Part shown: positions 27,547 to 37,700 of the stretch, one piece after another | Layout of the letters: every line of letters starts with the position of its first letter | How positions within the stretch are numbered: the stretch's first letter is position 1 | Origin: Blastopirellula sp. J2-11 | GTDB lineage: Bacteria; Planctomycetota; Planctomycetia; Pirellulales; Pirellulaceae | Direction of reading: 5' to 3' | DNA: 64,000 nt | NCBI RefSeq assembly: GCF_024584705.1 | Contig: NZ_CP097384.1 | Span: forward strand, 1,860,001-1,924,000 | The notes under the pieces: generated by a model | Database searches by the model: none | The model's input: the letters and a program-made list of their open reading frames with translations, nothing else | Told to the model about the DNA's origin: nothing | Translations under genes and position numbers: made by a program

Positions 27547-27940
27547 TGCTTTTCTTTCTGTCCATTAATTATTGCGAATTCGACATCCCAGCCCATTTCG
27601 CGGCTTGCCGATCTGCCTTCCGAATGTCCCATTTAGGGGAAACCAAACCACTTTTGAAATGATGCGTGGGGGCGACAAATCGCCTAGCTTCGACAATTGT
27701 CGTTAGGACCGCTAATTCTCGAAACTGTAACACGTTAGCGTGTTTATCCGAGTAGCGATTCTCGACTCGTCGACGATGCGGCGATCTGTTACAACGGAGG
27801 TAACTCGTCTCCTCCCAAGCAAGGCGAATGCCGAGCCGAAATCACTTCCTGCTCGATATTGGTCTGCCTATAAAACTCCGCACACGGCGTCTTTTCGGAC
27901 GTCGTCCGGTTCGTCTTTTCTCATCTTGGAGTCCAGTTCC
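27547..27940. other. Leader region of rho
   Basis: 394 bases between coaE and the chosen rho start. It includes a perfect 12-base palindrome CGACAATTGTCG (27691-27702). The rho frame stays open back to 27740, so an extended N-terminus is formally possible. No clear promoter or RNA structure was identified, although a long leader would be in line with rho autoregulation in other bacteria. Confidence 0.4.
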
Positions 27941-29485
27941 ATGCCTCATCGAAGCAGCGGAACAAAAAATCAGAATCATGATTCGCGCTCAGGACAGCCC
28001 AAATTTGGGGCTGGCATCCTGCCCGAATCAAGTAATAACCACGAGCCCAGTGCTCGTAATCCGAAGTCGGAAGGAACAGACGCAGTGAATGAGTTACGTC
28101 GGCTTGATGTCGATGACGACGCCGAGCCTATGTCGCTGGCCGAGCAATTGGTCAGTCGGTCGCGACGTCCTCAGGAGGAGGATGCGGACGACCAGCGTTA
28201 CGAGAAGGTAAAGCAGGGCGAGATCCATATCGCCGAACTGCAAAAAATGTCGATGAACGAACTCATCGAAGAAGCCCGCAAAGAAAATCTGGGCGAAGTC
28301 GCCGGCATCAAACGCCAAGAGCTGATCTTCCGCATTCTCAAAGAACGCGTGAAGATGAACGGCCTGATGTACGGCGAAGGGACGCTGGAGATCTTGCCGG
28401 ATGGCTTCGGCTTTTTGCGCAGCCCGGATTACCACTATCTCTCTTGCCCGGATGATATTTACGTATCGCCGAGCCAGATTCGTCGCTTCGGCATGAAAAC
28501 CGGGAGCGTCGTTTCAGGGCAGATTCGTCCGCCGAAAGAAAACGAACGCTATTTCGCGCTGCTGCGCGTCGAAGCGGTCAACTACCAAGATCCGAATATC
28601 GCCGCCAACAAGGTGCAATTCGACGATCTGACCCCGCTGCATCCCGACGACCGGATTCGGATGGAATCGGACGCCGACGAAGTCGCGACTCGCGTGATCG
28701 ACCTGATCGTCCCGATCGGCTTCGGCCAACGTGGTTTGATCGTCAGTCCCCCGCGCGCCGGCAAGACCGTCTTGATGCAAAAGATGGCCAAAGCGGTATT
28801 GAAAAACTATCCCGAAGCCTACGTCATCATCTTGTTGATCGACGAACGCCCGGAAGAAGTGACCGACATGGAGCGTCAGGTCAAAGGCCCCAATTGCGAG
28901 GTCATCAGCTCTACCTTTGACGAACCGCCGTCGCGACACGTTCAAGTCTCTGAGATGGTGATCGAAAAGGCGAAGCGGATGGTCGAGTACGGCACCGACG
29001 TGGTGATCTTCCTCGACTCGATCACGCGTCTGGCTCGCGCCTGGAACTCAGAATGTCCTTCGTCGGGCAAGCTCCTTTCCGGCGGACTCGACGCCAACGC
29101 GCTGCAGCGTCCCAAACGCTTCCTCGGTTCGGCTCGCAAGGTCGAAGAAGGAGGTTCGCTGACGATCATCGCCACGGCGCTGGTCGACACCGGCAGCAAA
29201 ATGGATGACGTGATCTTTGAAGAGTTCAAAGGAACCGGCAACCAAGAGATCGTCCTTGATCGCAAGTTGGTCGACCGCCGCGTTTGGCCCGCTATCGACA
29301 TCAACGCCAGCGGCACGCGCCGCGAAGAAATGTTGATGGACCCGGAAGAATACAAGCGGGTCTGCATCTTGCGTCGCGTCCTGAATGACATGAATTCGCC
29401 CGACGCGATGGAGTTCTTGTTGTCTCGTTTGAGCAAAACGAAGACGAACGCCGAATTTCTGATGAGCATGAATACCAACCGCTAA
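27941..29485 (+). CDS. rho: Transcription termination factor Rho
   Basis: A 514-residue hexameric RNA helicase that ends untranslated transcripts. After a roughly 75-residue polar N-terminal extension comes the Rho_N helical region ([16 protein letters not shown]), the RNA-binding cold-shock-like domain ([22 protein letters not shown], cited in part) and the ATPase core with Walker [12 protein letters not shown], Walker [14 protein letters not shown] and the Q-loop region. R-loop and arginine finger regions ([22 protein letters not shown]) are intact. The ATG at 27941 has TTGGAG about ten bases upstream and was preferred to an in-frame upstream GTG at 27740. A strong terminator follows 25 bases after the stop. 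Confidence 0.95.
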   Translation: MPHRSSGTKNQNHDSRSGQPKFGAGILPESSNNHEPSARNPKSEGTDAVNELRRLDVDDDAEPMSLAEQLVSRSRRPQEEDADDQRYEKVKQGEIHIAELQKMSMNELIEEARKENLGEVAGIKRQELIFRILKERVKMNGLMYGEGTLEILPDGFGFLRSPDYHYLSCPDDIYVSPSQIRRFGMKTGSVVSGQIRPPKENERYFALLRVEAVNYQDPNIAANKVQFDDLTPLHPDDRIRMESDADEVATRVIDLIVPIGFGQRGLIVSPPRAGKTVLMQKMAKAVLKNYPEAYVIILLIDERPEEVTDMERQVKGPNCEVISSTFDEPPSRHVQVSEMVIEKAKRMVEYGTDVVIFLDSITRLARAWNSECPSSGKLLSGGLDANALQRPKRFLGSARKVEEGGSLTIIATALVDTGSKMDDVIFEEFKGTGNQEIVLDRKLVDRRVWPAIDINASGTRREEMLMDPEEYKRVCILRRVLNDMNSPDAMEFLLSRLSKTKTNAEFLMSMNTNR

Positions 29486-29511
29486 GGGGCGTTTTCGCCC
29501 GCAAACGCTCT

Positions 29512-29541
29512 GACGCCCAGGCAAACTTCTGGGCGTCTTTT
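29512..29541 (+). terminator. Terminator of rho
   Basis: GACGCCCAG (29512-29520) pairs with CTGGGCGTC (29529-29537), 8-base loop, then TTTT. Confidence 0.85.
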
Positions 29542-29653
29542 CGTTGGGCTCCGCAGCCTTTTTTCGTTCGGCGGTCTGCCGGCGCTCTCAAAGCGTCAAG
29601 TTTTTCTACAATGGATATCCCTACCAGCAATTTCCCGTTGAGGAATCGTTATT

Positions 29654-30130
29654 TTGGTCCGGATTTATCGCGGCGAGCCGCAGGGCGAAGCCGTACGCGT
29701 TGCGATCGTCGTCGCTCGCTACAATGAGACAATTACGGGGAAGCTCTGTGACGGCGCCCTGACCACTTTGGCGGCCAAAGGCGTCGCTGAAGATGCGGTC
29801 GAAGTCGCTTGGGTTCCCGGCGCATGGGAGCTGCCGGTTATCGCCGCGCGATTTGCACGGAGCGGGCAATTTCATGCGGTGATCTGCCTGGGCGCGGTCA
29901 TCAAAGGGGAAACGACCCATGACCAGTACATCAACAGTCAGGTCAGCTCAACGCTGGGGCAGCTCGCCCTGGAATGCGAGATGCCGATCATGTTTGGCGT
30001 GCTGACCTGCAACACGCTCGAGCAGGCGCTGCATCGCGCCGGCGGCAATGTGGGAAACAAAGGGAGCGAAGCGGCGGAAGCGGCGCTCGAAATGGTCCAC
30101 TTGATGAAACAGCTGCCGCGCGAAGAATAG
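29654..30130 (+). CDS. ribH: 6,7-dimethyl-8-ribityllumazine synthase
   Basis: Condenses 3,4-dihydroxybutanone phosphate with the ribityl-aminopyrimidine to give lumazine, the penultimate step of riboflavin synthesis. The 158-residue protein shows VARYNETITGKL at the first strand, VPGAWELP, GAVIKGETTHDQYI (with the catalytic His) and GGNVGNKGSEAAEAAL near the end, all canonical. The start is a TTG at 29654 with GAGGAA about ten bases upstream. It is followed at 52 bases by nusB, the ribH-nusB pairing being common in bacteria. No FMN riboswitch was seen upstream. Confidence 0.95.
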   Translation: MVRIYRGEPQGEAVRVAIVVARYNETITGKLCDGALTTLAAKGVAEDAVEVAWVPGAWELPVIAARFARSGQFHAVICLGAVIKGETTHDQYINSQVSSTLGQLALECEMPIMFGVLTCNTLEQALHRAGGNVGNKGSEAAEAALEMVHLMKQLPREE

Positions 30131-30182
30131 CCTTCCTCAGCGACCAGGCGGATACTTACTTTTTTATGTCGAAACTCCATTC

Positions 30183-30596
30183 ATGTCGAAACGCAGTCGA
30201 GTTCGTGAAGTTGTCCTGCAGATCCTCTATCAAGAGGATCTTAATCCCGAAGCCGACATCGGCGTCTCGGAGCGGTTTTTGCGTGGACGCTTGAAACATA
30301 CCGAGGATCTGGTCGCGTTCGGCCGATCGTTGTTGGTCGGCGTGCGCCTGCACCGCAAAGCGATCGACGCCAAGATCGAAGCGTTCGCCGAGAATTGGAG
30401 CCTGGCGCGCATGGCGGTGACCGACCGCAACGTGTTGCGGATCGGCGCTTTTGAAATCTTATTTTCCGACACGCCCGACCGGGTCGCGATCAACGAGGCG
30501 GTCGAGTTGTCAAAGCGTTTCGGCAGCAAGCATTCGCCGCAGTTCGTCAACGGTCTGCTGGACCGCGTCTTAAAGTCGAAACAGACGGCCAGCTAA
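30183..30596 (+). CDS. nusB: Transcription antitermination factor NusB
   Basis: A 137-residue all-helical RNA-binding protein that acts with NusE (S10) on boxA elements, chiefly in rRNA operons. Family features: SRVREVVLQILYQEDL at the N-terminus, the central NWSLARMAVTDRNVLRIGAFEIL and RVAINEAVELSKRFGS, then FVNGLLDRVL near the end. Length is normal. It sits between ribH and ftsY, all on the plus strand with short gaps, so the three are probably co-transcribed. Confidence 0.95.
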   Translation: MSKRSRVREVVLQILYQEDLNPEADIGVSERFLRGRLKHTEDLVAFGRSLLVGVRLHRKAIDAKIEAFAENWSLARMAVTDRNVLRIGAFEILFSDTPDRVAINEAVELSKRFGSKHSPQFVNGLLDRVLKSKQTAS

Positions 30597-30643
30597 ACGC
30601 GCGTACCGTCTGGTGAGAGAACGATCGGACCGTTGAGGTAAAA

Positions 30644-31630
30644 ATGGGATTGTTTAATCCATTCAAAAAATCAGAAGAGCAACCGACGCCCCCGGTCGAA
30701 GAACAGCCCTCCGGCTTTTTCTCACGGCTCAAGCAAGGGCTCGTCAAAACGTCCCGGGTGCTCAACACCGACATCCGTGATCTTTTCAAACAAGAAGGGC
30801 GCCTGGTCGATGATGAGTTTTTGACCGAGCTCTTCGCGATTTTGGTTCGCACCGACATGGGCGTCGGCCCGGCCGGCAAGATTCGCGATCAGGTGAAAAC
30901 CGACTTTCGCGGTCGCGTCGTCCATTTGTCCGAAGTCCTCGCCACGGTCAAAACCGAACTGGTCGCACTGATGCAGCAACCAGAGACCCCGATTCAATTC
31001 GCCGAGTCGGGCCCGACCGTCGTGATGGTCGTCGGCGTCAACGGCTCCGGCAAGACGACCTCGATCGCCAAATTGGCCGCCTATCTCAAGTCGCAAGGCA
31101 AAAGCGTCGTGCTGGGCGCCGGCGATACGTTTCGCGCCGCCGCGGTCGAGCAGCTGTCAATCTGGGCCGATCGCCTAGGGGTCGACATCGTCAAAGCAGA
31201 GCAGGGGAGCGACCCGGCGAGCGTCGCATTCAAAGCGGTTGATTTCGCGCTGCAAAACAACAAAGACGTCGTGATCTTAGATACCGCCGGTCGTTTGCAA
31301 ACGCAGACGAACCTGATGAACGAATTGGACAAGATCCGCCGCGTCGCCGGTAAAAAGATCGAAGCCGCGCCGCACGAAGTCTTGTTGGTCCTCGACGCGA
31401 CGGCCGGACAAAACGGCATCAGCCAGGCCAAGGGTTTCTCTGAAGCGGCCCAGTGCACCGGCATCATTCTGACCAAGCTGGATGGCACCGCCAAAGGAGG
31501 CGTCGTCGTCCCGATCCGCCAAACCTTCAACTTGCCGGTCAAGTACATCGGCGTGGGGGAAACGCCGGAAGACTTTGCGCTGTTCAATGCCGAACAGTTT
31601 GGCGACGCGCTGTTTGCGGACGCATTCTAA
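30644..31630 (+). CDS. ftsY: Signal recognition particle receptor FtsY
   Basis: The SRP receptor GTPase at the inner membrane. The 328-residue protein has a short acidic A-like N-terminus (about 1-30), an N domain (about 30-115) and the G domain: P-loop GVNGSGKTT (about 130), DTFRAAAVEQL, DTAGRLQT and TKLDGTAKGG, ending with GVGETPEDFALFNAEQF. The N-terminal FNPFKK motif may aid membrane binding. It follows nusB by 47 bases. No defect was seen. Confidence 0.96.
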   Translation: MGLFNPFKKSEEQPTPPVEEQPSGFFSRLKQGLVKTSRVLNTDIRDLFKQEGRLVDDEFLTELFAILVRTDMGVGPAGKIRDQVKTDFRGRVVHLSEVLATVKTELVALMQQPETPIQFAESGPTVVMVVGVNGSGKTTSIAKLAAYLKSQGKSVVLGAGDTFRAAAVEQLSIWADRLGVDIVKAEQGSDPASVAFKAVDFALQNNKDVVILDTAGRLQTQTNLMNELDKIRRVAGKKIEAAPHEVLLVLDATAGQNGISQAKGFSEAAQCTGIILTKLDGTAKGGVVVPIRQTFNLPVKYIGVGETPEDFALFNAEQFGDALFADAF

Positions 31631-31964
31631 AAAGTGGATGGCAGGGTGGCGCCGTTCGGCGGCCTCGGCCGTGGGAACGGTTTGATAACGCTGGAGTGCA
31701 ATTGCCGCACTCGGAATAAAGACACTGGAATTGCCCAGTCGCGCTTGAAGAAGGAATTGTTTGACGGTGTCGCCCCGCCGCATTCATTGCCACGCAAGGT
31801 CGTGGCAATGGGGCCCGCGTCAGTCAGATGCAGATATTGTGCAAGATTCTAACTAACAACGAAAATTCGATTCGTACTCAGACCGGAATCGAGCAGTGCA
31901 AAGCGGGCCCAAGCATCAAAGATGAGCCTGGCCCACTAAATCGGTCGTCGGGAAAGTGGATGCC
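31631..31964. other. Convergent intergenic region between ftsY and the cold-shock gene
   Basis: Holds one clear hairpin, a 10-bp perfect stem (31785-31794 with 31801-31810) without a T-run, and a weaker dyad near 31895-31940 that may end the cold-shock transcript. No gene recognised. Confidence 0.4.
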
Positions 31965-32162
31965 CTAAGAAGGACGCACGTTCTCGGCGCAGGGGCCTTT
32001 GGGGCCTTGAGCTTCGGTGAAAGTTACATGCTGTCCTTCATGCAAGTCGTCGAAACTCACGCCTTGCAGAGCCTTGGAGTGAAAAAACAGGTCTTTGGAA
32101 CCACCTGTGTTAATGAACCCAAAACCCTTGTCGGTCAGCTTTTTGATTGTGCCGTCAGCCAT
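31965..32162 (-). CDS. Cold-shock domain protein
   Basis: A 65-residue single cold-shock domain protein that binds single-stranded nucleic acid and may act as an RNA chaperone. RNP1 (KGFGFI) and RNP2 (LFFHSKAL) are both present, followed by VTFTEAQGPKGPCAENV. Length matches CspA-type proteins. Typical csp genes carry a long structured 5' leader; the 190 or so bases upstream have no other gene, but I could not confirm a cold-box. Confidence 0.92.
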   Translation of the reverse strand: MADGTIKKLTDKGFGFINTGGSKDLFFHSKALQGVSFDDLHEGQHVTFTEAQGPKGPCAENVRPS

Positions 32163-32683
32163 GTGTCGTCTTCTTAAATGGATTAGATGGGAAAAGCTCT
32201 GCTCACTAAAGCAGTTTCAGTCGCCATTCTGGTTAAAGAAGTGTAGCAATAGGAATAATGTAAAGAAATGGGGGCGGTTGACTTGCCTTCATCCGCCCAA
32301 AGAGAGCTGGGGGCCAATTGCAGCAGTCTTTTATACGGGCGCCGCTCCCTTTCGCCCGATGTTTTCGTCTTTCTTCTCCTGCAAGGTTCGGAAGAAAGTA
32401 GCGGAGGCGGGGAAGCAAAAAACTTGTTCGATCCCACCATCGCCAATCGATATGACCGGTTTGCGCAACCCACCGACCGGCTGACGATCCACCCATCGTG
32501 CATCACTAAAAAGCGGAATGCGAAAGTAAAAACGTAATCCGAGACGAGAGTCCGATGCAGTTAGTCGCCTTTCGCAGCGCGAAACGCACTTCGCGATCGA
32601 AATCCCGGAGTGAGACCTCCGGCCTTTACAATTCGCGTAGCGTCTTTGGGATTCGCTCAGAATCAAACTCTGAAAAGAGACGC
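32163..32683. other. Intergenic region with a repeat relic
   Basis: Upstream of the cold-shock gene and downstream of the TPR/beta-barrel gene. CCGGTTTGCGCAACCCACC (32456-32474) is identical to the core arm of the palindromic elements at 58.3 and 60.1 kb, so a degraded copy sits here. The rest probably holds the csp promoter and 5' leader; no clear promoter was identified. Confidence 0.5.
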
Positions 32684-34543
32684 TTACCGAAGCCAACGCC
32701 GCTGCGACGGTTCATTGGGATCGTTTTGACCGAAGTTCCATTGTATGCCGATCTCGATGACGTTGCGGTCATAAGTATTGCTGACCAGATCCGAGTCATT
32801 GAGATCGTATGCGTAGGTGAGCAGTAAGTCGAATTCTCGCCACAGGGGACGCACATAGCTGGCGCCTAGCAATATTTCCGAGTCTTCTCGCGTGATGCCG
32901 GATATTGTCTGCACATGGTCGTAGTGACGATAGAAATATTGCAGGTCGACAGCGGCGTACGACTCATCCTCGAAATCATAAGATAATCCGCACGACGCGA
33001 TATGGCCGTTGTAGTCAAAGTCGCTGCCTTGCGATTCGTTGCGATTGTAGGCGTAGCCAATTCGACACTTCAAGTTGCGACGCCAGGTTTGCCATTGTCG
33101 CGAGAAGGCCGCTTGGCAACTGAAGGAATCCGCGTCGCTGGGCGATCCTTCGATTCCCGGACCAAGGCCCAAAAAGTCAAAATTAGAGAGTTGGAGGACG
33201 GCGCTGTTGGTGACGATGTCATTTTCTTTGATCGAAAGTGCGACGCTGCCGCCCCAACGCTGCAGATAAGGAGACGTATTGATGTCGAGCCGATCGAACT
33301 CGGTGCGAATGGCCGCCACATAGGGGCGGTCGCGCCAGGGCGTTAAACCAATGTTCGTCATCGATAGATAACCAGAGTGACCGATCAAGTCAAACTGCGA
33401 AGCCAAGTCGCGATAGTAGTGCGTCGCCAAGGGCGCATATCCTGCGACAACATTGGTCTGGTAGGTGTGAAGCAGATAGTAGTTAAGGTCTGCGGATAAT
33501 AGTCCGCCAAAGGATGGAACCGTCATCGGCGGTGCGTTGAACAGGTTGGAAGTTGGAATTACGCCTGCGTTGTCGTCATAGCGCTGCATTAATTTAACCG
33601 CGCCAAAAAATCGCGGCGTTTCCAGCATCGCTTCCTTTATTTCATGGCGATAATTTTCGGCCATTTCCGCAACCGCTTGAGATTGAGGATTTGAAAATAC
33701 CTCGAAGAAAATCGTGTCCGCTTGTCGCAATTGTCCCAATTGAGCGAGCGCTGTCGCCTCGGTCAACAACTGATATTGCGAAGCTTCCGCACTGGAGTTT
33801 TCGCCCTGTTGTACCGCAGACCAGGCTTTCATCGGCAGTTCGGCCTGCAAATAAGCGGCGCCCAAGAAAAATCGAACGTCATCCAACTTTGGATCAATGC
33901 GTTCGGCGGCTAGTAAAGAACGGATGGCCGCATCCGTTTCCTGATTTTCCAACAGGGCTCGTCCGTAGATCATGGTGATCTCGGCGTCATCAGAAAAATG
34001 AGCATGGTATTGTTGGAGAAGTTTTACTGCATCGGCCGGACGTTCCCGGCTCCGCAGCATGTTGGCCAATACTTTCAAAGCATCCCGATGGGTCGGATTT
34101 TGTGCGAGAATTTGGTTCAAATATTTCTCCGCTGCTTTCCAATCTTCTCGTTGCAGCGCGGCGACCGCCAACGATTCGATGCGATCCAACTCTCGATTTG
34201 GCGCCGGGGCAGCAGGCGATTCCTGATCAAGCGGCGGAAGCGGGATCAACGCCGGCCCCTGCGGAACAAAACGGGGTGGAAACGGTGAAGGGATACCGCC
34301 GTTTTGCGGCGATAGATTCTCTTCGATCGGCGCACCCGTCGCCTGCGCCATGCGAAAGGCAGATGTCGGCGGATCGTTCAACGGATAGCGTTGCCGCGGA
34401 AGTTCTGGCTCAACGGGCGCGTCCTCCGCCGCTTTAGGCTGTCGACTCAAGAACGAAAAAAAGGGAGTCTGAGCTGAACTTCGATCTGTGCAGATCAAGG
34501 TCAGTAATGCGCATAGACTTACTGCGCGAATGAAATGGTACAT
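32684..34543 (-). CDS. TPR plus outer-membrane beta-barrel protein (Slam-like architecture)
   Basis: A 619-residue exported protein. Residues 1-24 are a signal peptide (ending SSAQ); a Pro-rich stretch follows (about 35-115), then tetratricopeptide repeats (about 118-320; for example REDWKAAEKYLNQILAQNPT and DAEITMIYGRALLENQ). The C-terminal 290 or so residues alternate polar and hydrophobic/aromatic positions like an outer-membrane barrel, ending in VIEIGIQWNFG close to the C-terminus. N-terminal TPR followed by a barrel is the layout of the Slam/DUF560 surface-protein translocators, but the match is by architecture, not sequence identity. It is transcribed divergently from a large secreted repeat protein, which might be its cargo (inference). 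Confidence 0.65.
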   Translation of the reverse strand: MYHFIRAVSLCALLTLICTDRSSAQTPFFSFLSRQPKAAEDAPVEPELPRQRYPLNDPPTSAFRMAQATGAPIEENLSPQNGGIPSPFPPRFVPQGPALIPLPPLDQESPAAPAPNRELDRIESLAVAALQREDWKAAEKYLNQILAQNPTHRDALKVLANMLRSRERPADAVKLLQQYHAHFSDDAEITMIYGRALLENQETDAAIRSLLAAERIDPKLDDVRFFLGAAYLQAELPMKAWSAVQQGENSSAEASQYQLLTEATALAQLGQLRQADTIFFEVFSNPQSQAVAEMAENYRHEIKEAMLETPRFFGAVKLMQRYDDNAGVIPTSNLFNAPPMTVPSFGGLLSADLNYYLLHTYQTNVVAGYAPLATHYYRDLASQFDLIGHSGYLSMTNIGLTPWRDRPYVAAIRTEFDRLDINTSPYLQRWGGSVALSIKENDIVTNSAVLQLSNFDFLGLGPGIEGSPSDADSFSCQAAFSRQWQTWRRNLKCRIGYAYNRNESQGSDFDYNGHIASCGLSYDFEDESYAAVDLQYFYRHYDHVQTISGITREDSEILLGASYVRPLWREFDLLLTYAYDLNDSDLVSNTYDRNVIEIGIQWNFGQNDPNEPSQRRWLR

Positions 34544-34774
34544 CTCGATTTGCCCCTAATACCAGTATTCTCGCGTGGAGTCGGGGAACGCATGCATCTC
34601 AATCGCCTCGCGTGCGTACTGTACGACTCATGAAAGTTATTCGTGCGCGAAATCGATGTGCAAGCATTAAAAGCAGAGATTTCCCAGCAGTTGCGGGGAA
34701 CAGGCATATGTTTGTATTGATGAGGGCGTGTTCGCCTTCATGGACGTCTGGGTAATCGAGATGGGGGCAAAACC

Positions 34775-37700
34775 ATGAACCAGCGAAATGTTTGGCTGCA
34801 AACATGCATGTTTTTCGTGGCTGTTTTTTCTTTTTCGCCATTCTGTCTCAGCCAAATCGCTGATAGTGAAACAATTCTGGCCACAATTCCTTCTTGGCGC
34901 TACGAAGGAACATTTGTCAGTTACAACGAACCTGTCCTGGTGATGGATATTCAGCGTGTGACTGCGCCCGGTGATACGCAAAAGGAAGTCGCCCAAAGGC
35001 GTTCTTTCGTCGTGCACGATATCGCTGCATTTCTCGTCGTCGATGAACTTCATCCGCGTCATAAAATGAGCGAATTATCGGCTGGAGCACCGGTGGAAGT
35101 TCGCACTTTGTCCGACAAACGAGATGAGGTCGCCTTACAAGTGCGGGTGAATGAAGGCGAGTATTTCAGCGATCGAGAGATGCCGCAGTCCGAAATGGAA
35201 GAAAACGCAAGTCAAGCGGGCGACCGCAATTCAACGAATCAGCGTGGCGTGAATTCCAGTGATCCTGACGCCTCAGAGGGCCAAGCTGGAACAGCTGGGA
35301 TGGATTCGTCGACGAGTGCCGGTGATCGCGATTCATCGCGGCAGTCCTCGGGCGAGAATCGATCAAATCGACGAAACGCCAACGATGGTCAGACCCCCTC
35401 GGGTAGTCGGTCGACTTCCGCCGATGATGGTTCGTCCAAGGGCCAGTCATTCGCCGATAATTCGAGTCGTGACGATCAACGTTCCAGCGAACGCCAAGTC
35501 GCAACGGAATCATCCAATACTCCAAATGCTGGAACCCCAAGCGGTAATGACGATTCAAAAACCGACGACGTCGTCACGGACAATCAGGCTCCTAACGAGA
35601 ATCAGAGATCCTCAGCGAGTCAAGCCTCTCCGAGAAATTCTCCGAGCCCATCGTCACGCAGCGGCAACGCGGGTCCAACGAACACTCCGATCGGTCAGGG
35701 GTCAGCAACAGGAGGTGACAGCCCAGGCCCCCGCGGTAACCAGACGCAGGGTGGAAGTTCGACGCAGGGTGGAAGTTCGACGCAGAGTGGAAGTTCGACG
35801 CAGAGTGGAAGTCCGACGCAGAGTGGAAGTCCGACGCAGAGTGGAAGTTCGACGCAGAGTGGAAGTCCGACGCAGAGTGAAACAACCATTCGTCCCCTTA
35901 GTCGTGCGTCCATTATGAGTGGCGACCAAATTAACGATCGATCGACAGCCCAATTAGCCGATGTGAATGCGGGAATCAATCAATCGAGCAGCGGCGCGAA
36001 TGACGGCGGACGACCATTGGTGGGTGTGAATGCAGGTCTGAATAACTCCGCGAACAATCGGCCCACGGGACGCCTGGTCGATGTGAACGCGGGAATCAAT
36101 CAATCGGGCAGCGGCGCGAATGACGGCGGACGACCATTGGTTGGCGTGAATGCAGGTCTGAATAACTCCGCGAACAATCGGCCCACGGGACGCTTGGTCG
36201 ATGTGAATGCGGGAATCAATCAATCGGGCAGCGGCGCGAATGACGGCGGACGACCATTGGTGGGCGTGAATGCAGGTCTGAATAACTCCGCCAACAATCG
36301 GCCCACGGGACGCTTGGTCGATGTGAATGCGGGAATCAATCAATCGAGCAGCGGCGCGAATGACGGCGGACGACCATTGGTTGGCGTGAACGCAGGTATC
36401 GATAACTCCGCCAACAATCGGCTCACGGAACGCCTGGTCGATGTGAATGCGGGAATCAATCAATCGGGCAGCGGCGCGAATGACGGCGGACGACGATTGG
36501 TGGGCGTGAATGCAGGTCTGAATAACTCCGCGAACAATCGGCCCACGGGACGCTTGGTCGATGTGAATGCGGGAATCAATCAATCGAGCAGCGGCGCGAA
36601 TGACGGCGGACGACCATTGGTTGGCGTGAATGCAGGTCTGAATAACTCCGCGAACAATCGGCCTACGGGACGCCTGGTCGATGTGAACGCGGGAATCAAT
36701 CGATCATCGCAAGCGAATCTGAACGAAATCGTGGCAGCGACATCAGAGGCATCGCGATTTCGAGGTTCGTTACATGAAGCCTTCGCTCGTCCCCTTCTCG
36801 GTGATGTCCTTTATGGAGAGATGGCGCCGATCACTCCGCCGCCATCTGTTCGTGAAATCGTGAATGAGATTGACGATGGGCTCTCGTTTATACCGGGGTA
36901 CTGGTCGTTTGAGCCTGTTGAACAAAAATTTGTGTGGGTGACCGGCGTTTTGCGACGCGCGCCCCAGGGGATGGAATGGGTCGCTGGAAGCTGGCTGAGC
37001 TCGGAAAATGGATTCATTCGGACAGCCGGCTACTGGAAGGTTACCGGCGAGATAAAATCCTTAGCGGAACAGGGACCACATGAGATTATTGCCCCGGTCG
37101 CAAGAGTCGCTACAGCTACTGGCGTTGTGAAGACCGTGCGCCATCTCGACTATTTGCTGGAAGATCGCGGCATATTATTTGCGCCGATTGACGCTTCAAC
37201 CCTTTCGATGTCGCAACCAAACACGGTCTCCATCACGCTCACCGAGCCGATTTTGATTCGTAATCTGTTACTGCATCTATTCGTCGATCGCGCCAATGAC
37301 CGATTCTATTTCGGCGATTATTATGGCGAGACCGGAAAATCGTTGGGACTAATCGCTTGGAGAAAAGCCGGGCTCGCTGAAGGAACCTTGTTGGGGCAAT
37401 ATCAGAAGATACATAGACTTGGCAATGTTGACTTTGAGCGTCGACTGGCCGGGTGGGAGCATTTTTATGAAAGCCATAGAGAATGGCGACCGCCGGTTAA
37501 CGCCGCTGCAACAAAGCGATTACTGCTGACTTCCACCGAGCATGCCGCAGTGCAAACATCTGCGCTATCGCGGCGACTCGTCGCAAATGTGCTCGGAGAT
37601 ATTCACCACTCTTCAGGAAAATCTCTTCGACCCCAACTAGGCAAGCTTGAGGGAACTGCGACGCTGTCGGCAGGAGCATCTGGATTGCTGCAGAATTCGC

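Noticed and set aside
27691-27702. CGACAATTGTCG palindrome considered as a LexA or other operator
   Set aside because: A single 12-base palindrome without a matching known consensus or a second site; could be chance.
27740-27940. 67-residue N-terminal extension of Rho
   Set aside because: The ATG at 27941 has a proper Shine-Dalgarno sequence; the extension is low-complexity and probably untranslated leader.
35750-36702. Tandem repeats considered as a CRISPR array
   Set aside because: Units are contiguous, in frame and without spacers; they are coding repeats of one protein.
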